This document shows positions 20,501-32,166 of a stretch of 64,000 bases of DNA, piece by piece. The position numbers and the translations under genes were made by a program. The DNA comes from Zygnema cylindricum. Its lineage: Eukaryota > Streptophyta > Zygnematophyceae > Zygnematales > Zygnemataceae. Position 1 is the stretch's first letter. Every line of letters starts with the position of its first letter. Where the stretch lies: the NCBI GenBank assembly GCA_037447655.1, contig JBBHKE010002658.1:54258-118257 (forward strand). Direction: 5' to 3'. The notes beneath the pieces were generated by a model. The model was not told the origin of the DNA and made no database searches. It saw only the letters and a list, made by a program, of their open reading frames with translations.

Positions 20501-21865
20501 TACCCAGAAAGAGGGAATTGACTACGAGGAGACTTTTGCTCCGGTCGTTAGGTTTCCTTCGGTTCGGATACTTCTCAGTATGGCGGCAGCAGAAGACATG
20601 GAAGTGCATCAGATGGACATCAAGACGGCCTTCCTACATGGAGAGTTGGAAGAGGAAATTTTATGCGACAGCCTGAACGATTTGCGGAGCAAGGGGAGAA
20701 AAGCAAGGTATGCCGATTGATCAAATCTTTGTATGGGCTGAAACAAGCGCCCCGGCAATGAAACAAGAAGCTCGATGAGTTTCTTACAGGTTTGGGATAT
20801 ATTCGGATCAGCTCAGATCACTCTATATATTTGTTTGAAGACGAGGAAGGAATTATTTTTATTGCAATTTATGTCGATGATTTGCTTGTTTTAAGGAAAT
20901 CTATGGATAAAATAAATAAGTTGAAAAATGATTTAAAAGGAAGATTTGAGATGAAGGATATGGAAGAAGCAAGGTATATTTTGGGAATTCAGGTAGAGAG
21001 AGATAGAGATAGAAAAATAATAAGATTAACTCAATAAGAGGCCATTGGAAACATGTTAGAAAAATTCCAAATGGACAACGCTAATAGTTGTACCACTCCT
21101 ATGGAATTAAAAAAGGGAAGTGAGGGGAGTGAGGAAGAGGGAGTTATAATCTTTGATGATGAGGTAGGCCCGGAAGAGAAAAGATTTATGCAAACCATCC
21201 CTTATAGACAAGTAGTGGGCAGCCTAATATATTTTATGAATTGTACCCGTCCGGACATAGCCGCAGCTGTAGGAGTACTAAGTAGGAGTCTGAATGCTCC
21301 CACTAAGAAAGATTGAGAGGCAGCTAAGAGAGTCCTTAGATATCTCATAGGGACTAGGGATCTATGGTTGCATTGGGGTGGGAACAATACTGACATCACT
21401 ACTTGGAGTGATGTTAGCTATAGGGATGCTCCTATGAGGAGATGCACATCTGGATATGTATAGTATGTGGGTGATGGGGCTTGCAGCTGGAGCAGTAAGC
21501 AACAAAAAGTCATTGCTCAGTCCACCATGGAAGCTGAGTACATGGCTTCTTGCTCTGTTGTAAAAGAATTAATGTGGGTCAAGTCTTTGCTTGGTGAGCT
21601 TGGTCAACTTAAGAGTGGTGTCCAAAAAGTGTTTTGTGATAATCAGGCTGCCATTGCCATTTCTGCCAATCCTAAACATCACTTTAAAGCGAAACACATG
21701 GACATTAGGCTTAGCTTTGTCAAGGAGAAAGTAGAAAACAAGATAATCAGTTTGGAGTATAAACCAGATAGTGAAATGGTAGCTGATATGATGACCAAAC
21801 CTGTTCCTTCCCCTAAACTAATTTTCTGCCGGGAGAAGTGTGGTCTTAAAATAAAGAGTGACTAG
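17532..21865 (+). pseudogene. decayed gag-pol of element C
   Basis: Starts at the primer-site ATG and is collinear with A's gag-pol. Gag runs to a TAG at 17850-17852 (tryptophan codon in relatives), resumes in phase, and stops again at 18357-18359. The frame from 18435 holds the zinc knuckle end, protease with intact DSG, WHKRLGH and the integrase core, then stops at 19614-19616. A further frame (19761-20720) covers the integrase end and RT start. A one-base loss near 20661 shifts the frame before the RT YVDD segment (20792-21037). RT/RNase H pieces follow at 21053-21316 and 21467-21865. The catalytic motifs remain readable, so decay is mostly by point stops. Confidence 0.9.
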
Positions 21866-21878
21866 AAAATAAGGGGAG
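21866..21878 (+). other. polypurine tract of element C
   Basis: AAAATAAGGGGAG between the pol stop and the 3' LTR. Confidence 0.88.
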
Positions 21879-22907
21879 TGTAGAAATAAAAAGGTTATTT
21901 TAGTATTTTCTAGGTTTTGCAAAATGCAGAAAAGAAGCCGAGGCAGTCTGCCTCTAACTTCTCTCTTCAGCTCCCACACTTGTCGTAGTCACTGAAGGTT
22001 GAAAAGGGAGCTAGAGCCATGGCTGCCTATGCTGATTAGAGATAGAGTTACGGGTTGTAGATTTTGGTAGATTTACCAAAACATAAATTGACGGACCCAG
22101 GAATAACCGGGTACCTACCGTCCACTTTTAGCCTGTAGCCTTAGCCATTTAGTCTGCCATCATGCTTGGAGATGTATGGTTTGATAGTTAATTAAATGTT
22201 AACACGTAGTCTATTTCATTTAACGAGATCTTTAAACATAGATACAGTTTGTAAAGTACGGCGTACGGAACATTCGAAACGAATACTGCGCATTTTGTTT
22301 AGAAAGCGAAAGAAATACTGCGGAAGTATTTATGACGGTCACGATTGTAATCCGGCTTAATCGGACGGCCACGAAGCATGCCGAGATCGTGGAATAGGTT
22401 TTCGGCGGTTTGCGGTTGACGTCACGTCAATTGCCACGTGGCACAATCACATTGGATTACGACATCTCCTGGGATTCCAAGAACGAATCCAAAAATGACA
22501 TGTGTCGACTTTTTGGCCATGTTGTACAATATCCGTATATAAAGTACATCGGCACATGTACCTTTATGTACGATACACTATTATGATTGGTGCCGTACTT
22601 CAGTAGATGAGTTTTAGAGAGAGATAGGACTTAGACAAATTTGATTGATTAGACCCTCTCTCCCAAAGAGCACTTGTACAAAAGGTCAACTTTGACCCTT
22701 CATAACTTACTGCTCAGGGGAGCAAATTCAGAGATTCTTTTTGCTATACACTCAAGGGAGTCTTGCCTTTACAGGGGTGAAGGTGGTCAGAGTTTTGGTC
22801 TGCCAGGGTGGCAGTTATTCTTGCTGAAAAACAAAGGGGTCAGGGTTATTTTAGAGGCTTCGTGTGAGCTCCATACTCTGAGGTCCTATGGAGGTCTCAG
22901 AGTTACA
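21879..22907 (+). repeat. 3' LTR of element C
   Basis: 1029 bp, same length as the 5' LTR. The ATG of the GGTCCTATGGAGGTC segment is intact here, while the 5' copy has ATAG. Confidence 0.92.
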
Positions 22908-22991
22908 GAGTTAAAGGAAAGAATGCCTAGGCTTCTTTTCTACATTTCATTTCATACCTAGGAAATACTGAAAGAACCATTAATTTCTACA
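22908..22991 (-). repeat. D 3' LTR, last fragment
   Basis: Completes D's 3' LTR after the C insertion, ending AATTTCTACA, and is followed by D's polypurine tract (minus-strand AAAATGAGGGGAG, 22992-23004). The three fragments sum to about 1.05 kb, the normal LTR length. Confidence 0.8.
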
Positions 22992-24266
22992 CTCCCCTCA
23001 TTTTCTAGTCACTATTTAAGTTCAGACCACACTTGTCCTTGCAAAAAATTAGCTTAGGGGAAAGCACAGGTTTGGTTATCATATCTGTTACCATCTCGCT
23101 ATCACGTCAATACTCTAAACTGATTATTTTGTTTTCTACCTTCTCTCTAACAAAGCTGAGTCTAATGTCCTTGTGTTTGGCTTTCAAATGATGTTTAGGA
23201 TTGATAACAATAGTGATTGCTGCCTTATTATCAAAAAAAAAAAAATTGCACACCACTCTTAAGGTGACCTAGCTCACCAAGCAAAGACTTGACCCACATC
23301 AATTCTTTTACAGCAGAGTAAGAGGCCATATACTTAGCCTCTTGGGTGAGCTGAGCAATAATCTTTTGTTGTTTGGTACTCTAGCAACAAGCTCTATCAC
23401 CCACATATAATACATATCTAGAAGTACATCCCCGCATCGGAGCATCATTATAACTGGCATCACTCCAAGTAGTGATGTTAGTATTCCCCCCACCCAAATG
23501 CAACCATAGATCCCTAATTCCTATCAAATATCTAAGGACTGTGTTAGCTGCCTCCCAATCTCTCTTAGTAGGAGCATTTAGACTTCTACTCAGCACTCTT
23601 ACAACTGTAGCTAAATCGGGCCGGGTAGAATTGATTAAATAGATTAGGCTTCCCACTACTTGCCTATAAGGAATAGTCTGCATGAACTTATGTTCTTCGG
23701 GTCCTAATTCCTTGTCTAAGATAATGACTCCTTTTTCCATACTCCCCTCACTTCCCTTTTTAAACTGAATTGGAGTTGTACAACTATTAACCTTATCCAT
23801 CTGAAACTTTTCCAATATGTTCACTATTGCTTCTGAGTTTGTCTTATAATCTTTCTTTCTCGGTCTCTTTCTACTTGAGATCCCAAAATATATCTTGCTT
23901 CCCTCATATCGTTCATCGCAAATCTCCCCTTAAAATCAGTGTTCAGTTTATTAATTTTGTCCTTTGATTTACTTAAAATAAGCAAATCATCAACATAAAT
24001 TGCAATAAAAATAACACCTTGATTATCTTCAAAAATATAAATTGAGTTATCTGAGGTGATCCGGATATATCCCAGACCAAAAGAAATTCATCAAGCTTCT
24101 TGTTGGATTGTCGCGGTGCCTGTTTCAAACCATAAAGAGATTTAATCAGCCGGCATACCTTACTCTCCTCTCTTTGCTCCACAAATCATTCAAGTTGTCG
24201 CGTGAATATCTCGTCTTCCAATTATCCGTGCAAAAATGCTATCTGGATGTCCATATGGTGCACCTA
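22992..24266 (-). pseudogene. D pol 3' portion: RT and RNase H relic
   Basis: Minus-strand remnants of copia Pol. From 24182 down, the RT segment (KVCRLIKSLYGLKQAPRQ, then a frame break near the YVDD region) is seen. From 23824 to 23381 comes the region with CTTPIQFKKGS through RPDLATVVRVLSRSLNAP to the RNase H start. The final RNase H and C-terminus (23380-23005) is full of changes, including an A-run at 23237-23246. Element E cut the gene at 24266, and the rest resumes at 32167. Confidence 0.85.
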
Positions 24267-25314
24267 TGTAGAAATTAATGGTTCTTTGTAGTATTTTCTA
24301 GCTGTAACATTAATTGCAGAAAAGAAGTCGGGGCAGTCTGTCTCTAACTCCTCTCTTCAGCTCCCACACTTTTCACTGTCAGTGAAGGTTGAAGAGGGAG
24401 ATAAAGCCATGGCTGCATGTGCTATCCAGAGAGAGACATACTGATGTCTTAGTAGATTTACTAAAAGGATGCTTGACAGACCTAGGATTTGATCCTGGTA
24501 CCTACTGTTTGTTAAGCTAGTCGGTAGCGGTTAGCTTTATCCTACAAGTCCAGGATCGGTGCTAAGACATATAGGGTTTGACAAATATTTAAACTGTTAC
24601 GCGTAAACAAATTCATTTAACTAAAACTATACACGTCGCGCATGGATATAGTTATGTAAAGTAAGGAGTACAGTACGATTACGAAACAGATACGGCGCAT
24701 TTTGTTTCGACAGTGAAACAAAAATCGCGCGACGATTTATGACAGCTACGATTAAAATCCAATTTTGATCAGACAGCCACAAGGATGCCGAAATCGCGGA
24801 ATATTATTTTGGCGATTTTCGGTCACCAAAACATCGATTGACACCTGGCACGACAACATTCGATTACAGAATGCCCGAATATTGCAGAAACAAATCTAGA
24901 TTTGACATGTGTCGAATGGTTGGCCATGTAGTACAATGGCCATACAGAAAGTACAACGGCACATGTACTTTTCTATATGACACAGTATTTTGATTTGTGT
25001 CGTACTTCAGTAGATAGAGTTTGAGAGAGAGATAGGACTTAGAAAATTAGGTAGATAGGACCCTCTCTCCCAGAAAGCTTTTGTACAAAAGGTTAATTTT
25101 GACCCTTCCTAACTTACTACTCAGGGGAGCAAATTCATAGATTCTTTTTGAAATAGACTCAAGGAATTCTTGCCTTCACAGGGGTGAAGGTGGTCTGAGT
25201 TTTTTTCATCCAGTGTGGTAATTATTTTTGCTAAAACACAAAGGGGTCAGGGTTATCCTAAAGGCTTCTTGTGAGCTGCCTACAGTGAGGACCTATGGAG
25301 GTGTCAGAGTTGCA
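24267..25314 (+). repeat. 5' LTR of element E
   Basis: 1048 bp. It shares the CCAGGATCGG and stem-loop blocks with D's subfamily. Some hairpins of the chain have lost pairs, such as GACTC-AAGG-AATTC. Confidence 0.88.
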
Positions 25315-25329
25315 GGTTATGGGCCCACC
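25315..25329 (+). other. primer binding site of E
   Basis: GGTTATGGGCCCACC, a perfect copy after the LTR. The upstream LTR ATG (GGAGGTGTCAGAGTTGCAG context) is in frame with the primer-site ATG here, as in A. Confidence 0.85.
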
Positions 25330-26838
25330 CTCTAGAGTGCCCATCTTTAATGGAAGTGGCTTCATATACTAGGAGAGTATGATTACATGAGCTCTATGTG
25401 AGAAACACTTTTGGGGGATAGTGAGTGGACGGGAGAGGCGTCCATCTTGTCTTATAATCCCTCCAAGGTTTAGAGTAAGCAAATTCACCAGAGATACAGA
25501 TCCATCTTCAACGGAGGAGAAAAAGAAAGGGGAGGCGGTGGACAATGGAAAGGAGAAAGAGACGATCACACCGATAGCAACCGGTTCAACCTTCATGTAA
25601 CTTAATCCGAGGAACGAGGAAAATGATACCGATACCTAGGACTACAACAATATTGGTGCAAAACACTTCATCCTCTTCCATCTCACTCAAGGGCTTGCAT
25701 CTCCTTATTTGCAGGTAGAGAGGGCATCCGATCTTTGGGTGGCTCTGATAGAGTTGTACCGAAGTGGTACGATTCAGCAACAACAGTTGGTTGATCAGAA
25801 AATTAACGCATATGTATACAAGGGGGGGAAGATGTTAGATTTTTGTAATGAGCTCGCAACTCTTTTTATGGAGCATGAGAGTGCTGGACAAGTTGAAACT
25901 GAAAAGATGAAGGTTAACTTCTTGCTCATAAAGTTACTAGATGAGTTCGAGAACATATTCAACCGTGTGCAGGACTTGCCAGACTCAAGGTGGATATGGA
26001 ACTCAATGGTTGGGATGATTCTCGTTCGGGAAAACACGATTCAGATTCGAATGGGAGGAAAGAGTAGGCAAGCCTGGTAGCTGGGACGGATTGGAGGAAC
26101 AACGATTTGAAGAAACTGGTCAGAAATTATGGGGGGTCAGGTGCAAAAAAATCAAACCGAGGAGTTTGGTCCAAGGGCTCTCAAGGGTTTAAGTCATTTT
26201 TTTAAGAAACCAGGGCACTATATGGCGGATTGCACTAAGCTAACCAAACTTTGGTTAAAGGAGGGGTAGATCAGTGGACCTCCAAGAGAAAAGAAAAAAG
26301 CTATTGTGACTCAAGTACACGAAGGGGAATCTGAGGACGAGGACGGTGAGCTCTTGATGGATGAGGAGTTAGAGGCAAAGACCGAGGTCGAAATTCCTCG
26401 AAAGCTGAAATGTACTTTTGGAGGTTTGAAAGGTGAAGGAGGTTGGATTGTGGATTCCGGTGCCACCATGCATATGTGTAAGGATAAATACCTTTTTACT
26501 AAGATGAGAAAGATTCCCATCATAGAGATAGAGTATGGGGATGGGAGGGTAGTCACTACTACTATGGTATGATCGGTAGATCTGAAAGTCTTAGTGGAGG
26601 GAAAGACATACATAGTGACATTCTTTAATGTGTTGATTATTCCAGAGTTAAACAAAAACCTCATCTCAACGTCTGTGTTAGATGATAAGGGTTTTGAGTC
26701 TAGCACTATGAAGGAAACATTTACTGCTAGCTTTGAGGAGGAAGTTTATTTCACTGTTCAAAAAGGTAGCCAAGGGATAATTAGGCTGATTTTAAACAAT
26801 GAAAAGAAAAAACTTTACTATGCTGGTGTTCATGATAT

Positions 26839-27885
26839 TGTAGAAATTAATGGTTTTAAGTATTTTCTAGGTCTGAATAGAAATAAAGAAGCCGAGGCAG
26901 TCTACCTCTAACTTCTCTCTCCAACTCTCAAACTTGTCGCAATCACTGAGAAATTAGAGAGGAAGCTAGAGCCATGGCTACCTAGGCTATCCTCAAGTTT
27001 ACGGGAAATTTATATTAGTCTAGGGATTAATTACTAAAAGATATGGGCCAGCGACATGATTTGATCGTGGTACCTGCCGGCTGTCAAAGAGTAGATAGCC
27101 GGTAGCCTTAGCCGGTAAGTCTAGAAGTAGTGTTACGTAGTATATAGTACGATAATTATTTAAATATGTACACGTAGGATAAATCATATAACTAGAATTG
27201 TTAACGGGATACATAGATATGGTAGTGTAAAAGTACGAATTGCGGTACGGATAAGAAATCAATACCGCGCATTGATTTCGTAAGCGAAACAAATACCGCG
27301 CATGTATTTATTACGGCTACGATCAAATGCGAGTTTAATCGGACGGCCGAAATTAGCGCCGAGATCGCGGAAGGAGAATTCGGCGGTTTGTGGGCATCGC
27401 CTCATCGGATGACACGTGGCGATGTAACATTAGAGCGCGGCATCTCCGAGGATTAAAGGAGCGAATCCGGATATTCCACGTGTGGACATTTAGGCCATGT
27501 CGTACAATGTCTGTACATAAAGTACACCGGCAGCTGTACTTTTGCGTACGGAACAGTAATCTGATTGGTTCGGTACATCAGTAGATAGAGTCTGTGAGAG
27601 AGATAGGACTTAGAAAAATTAGAAGATAGGACCCTCTCTCCCAGAGAGCTTCTGTACAAAAGGTCAACTTTGACCCTCCATAACTTACTGCTCAGGGGAG
27701 CAAATTCAGAGATTCTTTTTGCTATCGACTCAGGGGAGTCTTGCCTTCACAGGGGTGAAGGTGGTCAGAGTTTTTGTTTGCCTGGGTGGCAGTTATTTTT
27801 GCTTAAACACAAAGGGGTCAGGATTATCCTAGAGTCTTCTTAGAAGCTGTCCACTCTGAGGACTTATGGAGGTCTCAGAGTTTCA
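26839..27885 (+). repeat. solo LTR F inside element E
   Basis: A 1047-bp LTR of the A/B subfamily (closest to B by eye) with TG and CA ends but no internal region. Flanks are GATAT (26834-26838) and TATAT (27886-27890), a TSD with one mismatch. E's pol reads across it, from the segment encoding YAGVHDI to LWHKRLG. Solo LTRs arise by LTR-LTR recombination. It retains the hairpin chain, the CACGTG G-box near 27414 and the GCCGGC stem region. Confidence 0.9.
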
Positions 27886-29474
27886 TATATATGTTGTGGC
27901 ATAAGAGGCTTGGTTATGTGCATTAAGATAAGTTGAAAGAATTGAGAAACATGGGAATAGTGGAAGGAATTCAATTCGGAGAAAATGAAAACCTAAGTGA
28001 CTCTAGTGGTTGTGCTCAAGGTAAGGCACACAGATTACCCTTCCCAATGGAAGCCACTTATAAAGGGGAAAACGTGTTAGACTGAGTACACAATGATATT
28101 TGGGGACCGCCCAAAGTGCCCTCACCCGATGGTAAAAGATTTATGATGACAATCACTGACGATTGGTCTCGATACTCTAGAGTGTATTTTTTGAAAAATA
28201 AATCAGAGGCCCCACAGGTTTTTAAGGAATATAAAGCATGGAGTGAGAAACTCCATGAAACCTCTATTAAGAGAGTAAGGAGTGATAATGGGGGAGAGTA
28301 TACCTTCAACAGTTTGAGGATTTTGTGAGAGAAGATAGAGTGCAACACCAAAAGACAGTTCTGAAAATCCTGAGCAGAATGGTGTATACGAGAGGTTAAA
28401 TAAAACACTAAGTGATAGTGCTGAAAAATGCTCTCAGATAAAAAGATATGAAAGAGATTTTGGGCCGACGCTATAAACTGTGCAAATAATATAAAAAATA
28501 GAGTTTTTACTGTGGCAGTAAAAGGCCAAACTCCTTATGAGAGATGGACCGGCCGAAAACCAGATGTTTCACACTTAAAGGTTTTCGGTAGTCAAGTATT
28601 CAGCCTAGACATAGATCGTCAAATTGGAAGTTAGATCCGAAAGGAAAACTAGGATATCTCCAAGGATATGATGAAGATGTAAAAGGATATAAAGTATATG
28701 ATCTCAAGAGAGAAGATATAATCCTAGTAAAGCATCTAGTAGTCATGGATAAAGGGAAATCTATAGATCCCTTTAAGCATACAAAGACGATCAAAATCAT
28801 ATTTGAGTCAAAAAAAAATGATGACTTTGAGCTTCCTAATAATCTAGGTTTTTGAGAAGATAATGACCTTGCAAGTTCAAAACAAACCGAGGAGGATTCA
28901 ACCATGGAAACCCTAGTTCCAACTCCAACCGAAGCGGATGACGTGGTGGAAATAGACGTGGAATCGAGGGAAATGGGAGAAGTCGAAACTATTAGAAAGA
29001 ATACACGAGAGCCATCGATTCCGGCATCAGAGTTTGAGGGTGGAAGGAGAAGCAACAAAAGACTGTAGGAGAAACAATATAACAACAAGGTAACCAAACT
29101 GTCTCATCCCAATGAAACGATGACTTATTGTGAGGCGATGAAATGTCCTCAGATGAACCGGTAGAAGACATCCATTAATGAGGAGATGGCTTCGATTATG
29201 GCAGCCAACACGTGGGAATTGGTGGACTCCCCCCCGAATAGGAAGCCAATCGGGTGTAAGCGGGTATTCATATTGAAACTCAACCCGGATAACAGCATTG
29301 AGCGCTACAAGGCTCGGTTAGTGGCGAATGGATTTACTCATTAAAGGGGAATTGATTACGAGGAGAATTTTGCCCTGATCGTCAAATTTCCCCTCTGTTC
29401 GGATACTTCTCAGTATGTGCCAACACAAGACATGGAATTGCATCAAATGGACATAAAAACAACTGTCATACATG

Positions 29475-29730
29475 GAGAGTTGGAAAAGGAGATTTTTATG
29501 CGACAGCCCGACGGACTTGTGGAGCAAGAGGAGGAGAACAAGGTATGTCGATTGATCAAATCTTTGTATGCGCTTAAACAGTCGCCCCGGCAACGGAACA
29601 AGGAGAGTTGGAAGAGGAGATTTTTATGCGACAACCCGATGGACTTGTGGAGCAAGAGGAGGAGAACAAGGTATGCCGATTGATCAAATCTTTGTATGGG
29701 CTGCAACAGGCGCCCAGGCAACGGAACAAG
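29475..29730 (+). repeat. 128-bp tandem duplication in E's RT
   Basis: The RT segment beginning GAGAGTTGGAA at 29475 repeats at 29603 with only a few changes. The period of 128 is not a multiple of three, so the duplication shifts the frame. Both copies encode FMRQPDGLVEQEEENKVCRL. Confidence 0.85.
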
Positions 29731-30764
29731 AAGCTCGATGAGTTTCTTACACGCTTGGGATATATTCTGATCAGCTCACATCAATCAATTTCTTTGTTTG
29801 AAGATGAGAAAGGAATTATTTTTATTGCAATTTATAATGATGATTTGCTTGTTTTAAGGAAATCTATGGATAAAGTAAATAAGCTGAAAATTGATATGAA
29901 AGGAAGATTTGAGATAAAGTATATGCAAGAAGCAAGGTATATTTTTGGAATTCAAGTAGAGAGAGACAAAGACAAAAAGATAATAAGTTTAACTCAAAAG
30001 GAGGCCATTGGAAACATGTTAGAAAAATTCCAAATGGACAAGGCAAATAGTTGTACCATTCCTATGAAACTAAAGAAGGGAAGTGAGGGGAATGTGGAAG
30101 AGGGAGTTTTAATTTTGGATGATGAGATAGGATCAGAAGAGAAAAGATTTATACAGACCATCTCTTTTAGACAAGTAGTGGGCAGCCTAATATATTTCAA
30201 GGATTGTACCCGTCCGGACATAGCCGCAGCTGTAAGAGTACTAAGTAGGAGTCTGAATGCTCCCACTAAGAAAGATTCAGAGGCAGCTAAGAGAGTCCTT
30301 AGATATCTCGTAGGGACTAGAGATCTATCGTTGCATTTGGGTGGGAAAAATATTGACATCACCACTTGGAGTGATGCCAACTATGGGGATGCTCCTATAA
30401 GAAGATGCACGTCTGCGTAGGTATTGTTTGTGGGTGATGGGGCTTGTTATTGGAGCAGCAAGCATCAAAAGGTTATCGCTCAGTCCACTATGGAGCCTGA
30501 GTACATGGCCTCTTGCTGTGCTCTAAAAGAATTAATGTGGGTCAAGTCCTTGCTTGGTGAGCTTGGTTGTCTTAAGTGTGGTGTCCAGAAAATATTTTGT
30601 GATAATTAGGTAGCCATTGCCATCTCTGTCAATCTTAAACACCATTTTAAAGCTAAATATATGGATATTAGACTTAGTTTCGCTAGGGAGAAGGAAGAAG
30701 ACAAAATAATCAGTTTAGAGTATAGACCAAATAGTGATATGGTTGCAGATATGATGACCAAACC

Positions 30765-31336
30765 TGTACCTTCCCCAAAGCTATTTTTTTGCAAGGAGAA
30801 GTGTGGTATGAAATTAAAAGGTGACTAGAAAATAAGGGGAGTTTAAAAATTAATGGTTCTTTGTAGTATTTTCTAGGTGTAAAATTAATTTCAGAAAAGA
30901 AGCCGAGGCAGTCTGCTTGTAACTGCAACTCCTCTCTTCAGCTCCCTCACTTGTCGCAGTCAGTGAAGGTTGAAGAGGGAGATTGAGCCATGGTTGCATG
31001 TGCTATTTAGAGAGAGACAGATATATATTTTTTATTAGATTTACTAAAAGTGTGCCTTCCCCAAAGCTATTTTTTTGCAAGGAGAAGTGTGGTATGAAAT
31101 TAAAAGGTGACTAGAAAATAAGGGGAGTTTGAAAATTAATGGTTCTTTGTAGTATTTCCTAGGTGTAAAATTAATTGCAGAAAAGAAGCCGAGGCAGTCT
31201 GCCTGTAACTCCTCTCTTCAGCTCCTTCACTTATCGCAGTCAGTGAAGATTGAAGAGGAAGATTGAGCCATGGTTGCATGTGCTAATTAGAGAGAGACAG
31301 ATATATGTTTTATTAGATTTACAAAAATGATGCTTG
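30765..31336 (+). repeat. 286-bp tandem duplication across E's pol end/LTR start
   Basis: The block from the pol C-terminus (CCTTCCCCAAAGC at 30769) through the stop, polypurine tract and first ~200 bp of the LTR repeats at 31055. The result is two polypurine tracts (30829-30841, 31115-31127) and two LTR starts. Both LTR starts read TTT instead of TGT, so that change came before the duplication. Confidence 0.85.
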
Positions 31337-32166
31337 ACAGACCCAGGATTTGATCGTGGTACCTACCGTCTGTCAAGCTAGTCGGTAGCGGTAAGCTTTA
31401 TCCTACAAGTCTAAAATCGGTGGTGAGACATATGGGATTTGACAAATATTTAAACTATTACGCGTGAAGAAATTCATTTAACTAAAACTATAAACGTCGC
31501 GCATGGATATTTTTCTGTAAAGTACGGAGTACAATACGATTACGAAATGGATACATCGCATTTTGTTTCGACAACGAAACAAATATCGCGCAACGATTTT
31601 ATAACGGCTACGATTAAAATCTGGTTTAGATCGGACGACCACGAAGGATGTCGAAATCACGGAATAGGATTTTGGCGGTTTTCGGTCACCGCCACATCGA
31701 TTAACATGTGGCACGACCACATTCGATTAAGACATCTCTGGAGATTGCAAGAATAAATCCAAATTTGACATGTGTCGAATGGTTGGCCATGTAGTACAAT
31801 GGCCGTACAAAAGGTACACCGACACCTGTACCTTTCTGTACAACACAGTATTTTGATTGGTGGATAGAGTTTTAGAGAGAGAGATAGGACTTAGAAAATT
31901 TGGTAGATATGACCTTCTCTCCCAGAGAGCTTTTGTACGAAAGGTCAACTTTGACCCTCCATAAGTTCCTGCTCAGGGAAGAAAATTTAGAGATTCTTTT
32001 TGCTATAAAATCAACGGAGTATTGCATTTAAAGGGGTGAAGGTGGTTAGAGTTTTTCTCTGCCAGTGTGGTGGTTATTCTTGCTGAAACACAAAGGGGTC
32101 ACGGTTATCCTAGAGGCTTCGTGAGAGCTGCCTACTCTGAGTGCCTATGGAGGTCTCAGAATTGCA
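31128..32166 (+). repeat. 3' LTR of element E
   Basis: 1039 bp, starting TTTGAAAATTAATGG (TG terminus lost) and ending GAATTGCA. A partial duplicate start lies upstream at 30842-31050. Confidence 0.85.

Larger units (their letters stand above)
16499..22907 (+). mobile_element. Ty1/copia element C inside D's LTR
   Basis: A complete 6409-bp element with two 1029-bp LTRs (16499-17527, 21879-22907) and a perfect TSD GAGTT (16494-16498, 22908-22912). The LTRs differ at about twenty positions by eye (about 98% identity), yet the coding region has at least six stops or frameshifts. D LTR sequence flanks both sides. Confidence 0.93.
25319..30828 (+). pseudogene. decayed gag-pol of element E
   Basis: Fragments collinear with A's Gag-Pol, interrupted by solo LTR F. 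Gag is at 25319-26080 and contains many stops. A protease piece is at 26306-26572 with DSGA, and post-protease at 26594-26838. After F come WHKRLG (27899 on), integrase at 28116-28328, then linker pieces. RT is at 29417-29683 and 29608-30420, where the YVDD box has become YNDD near 29833-29844. RNase H is at 30424-30609, and the stop is at 30826-30828. Stops, frameshifts and two tandem duplications make it non-functional. Confidence 0.88.
24267..32166 (+). mobile_element. Ty1/copia element E inside D's pol
   Basis: A plus-strand element begins TGTAGAAATT and ends GAATTGCA. It lies between 5-mers ACCTA (24262-24266) and ACCTC (32167-32171), a one-mismatch TSD. The D pol sequence reads straight across: the RT segment encoding the conserved DIKTAFLHG region is split here. 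E carries solo LTR F, two tandem duplications, and a heavily decayed gag-pol. Confidence 0.9.

Noticed and set aside
22674-22961. Small frames at the LTR ends (MTLHNLLLRG-type)
   Set aside because: They recur because the hairpin-rich LTR end recurs; they contain stops in diverged copies and the sequence constraint there looks structural.
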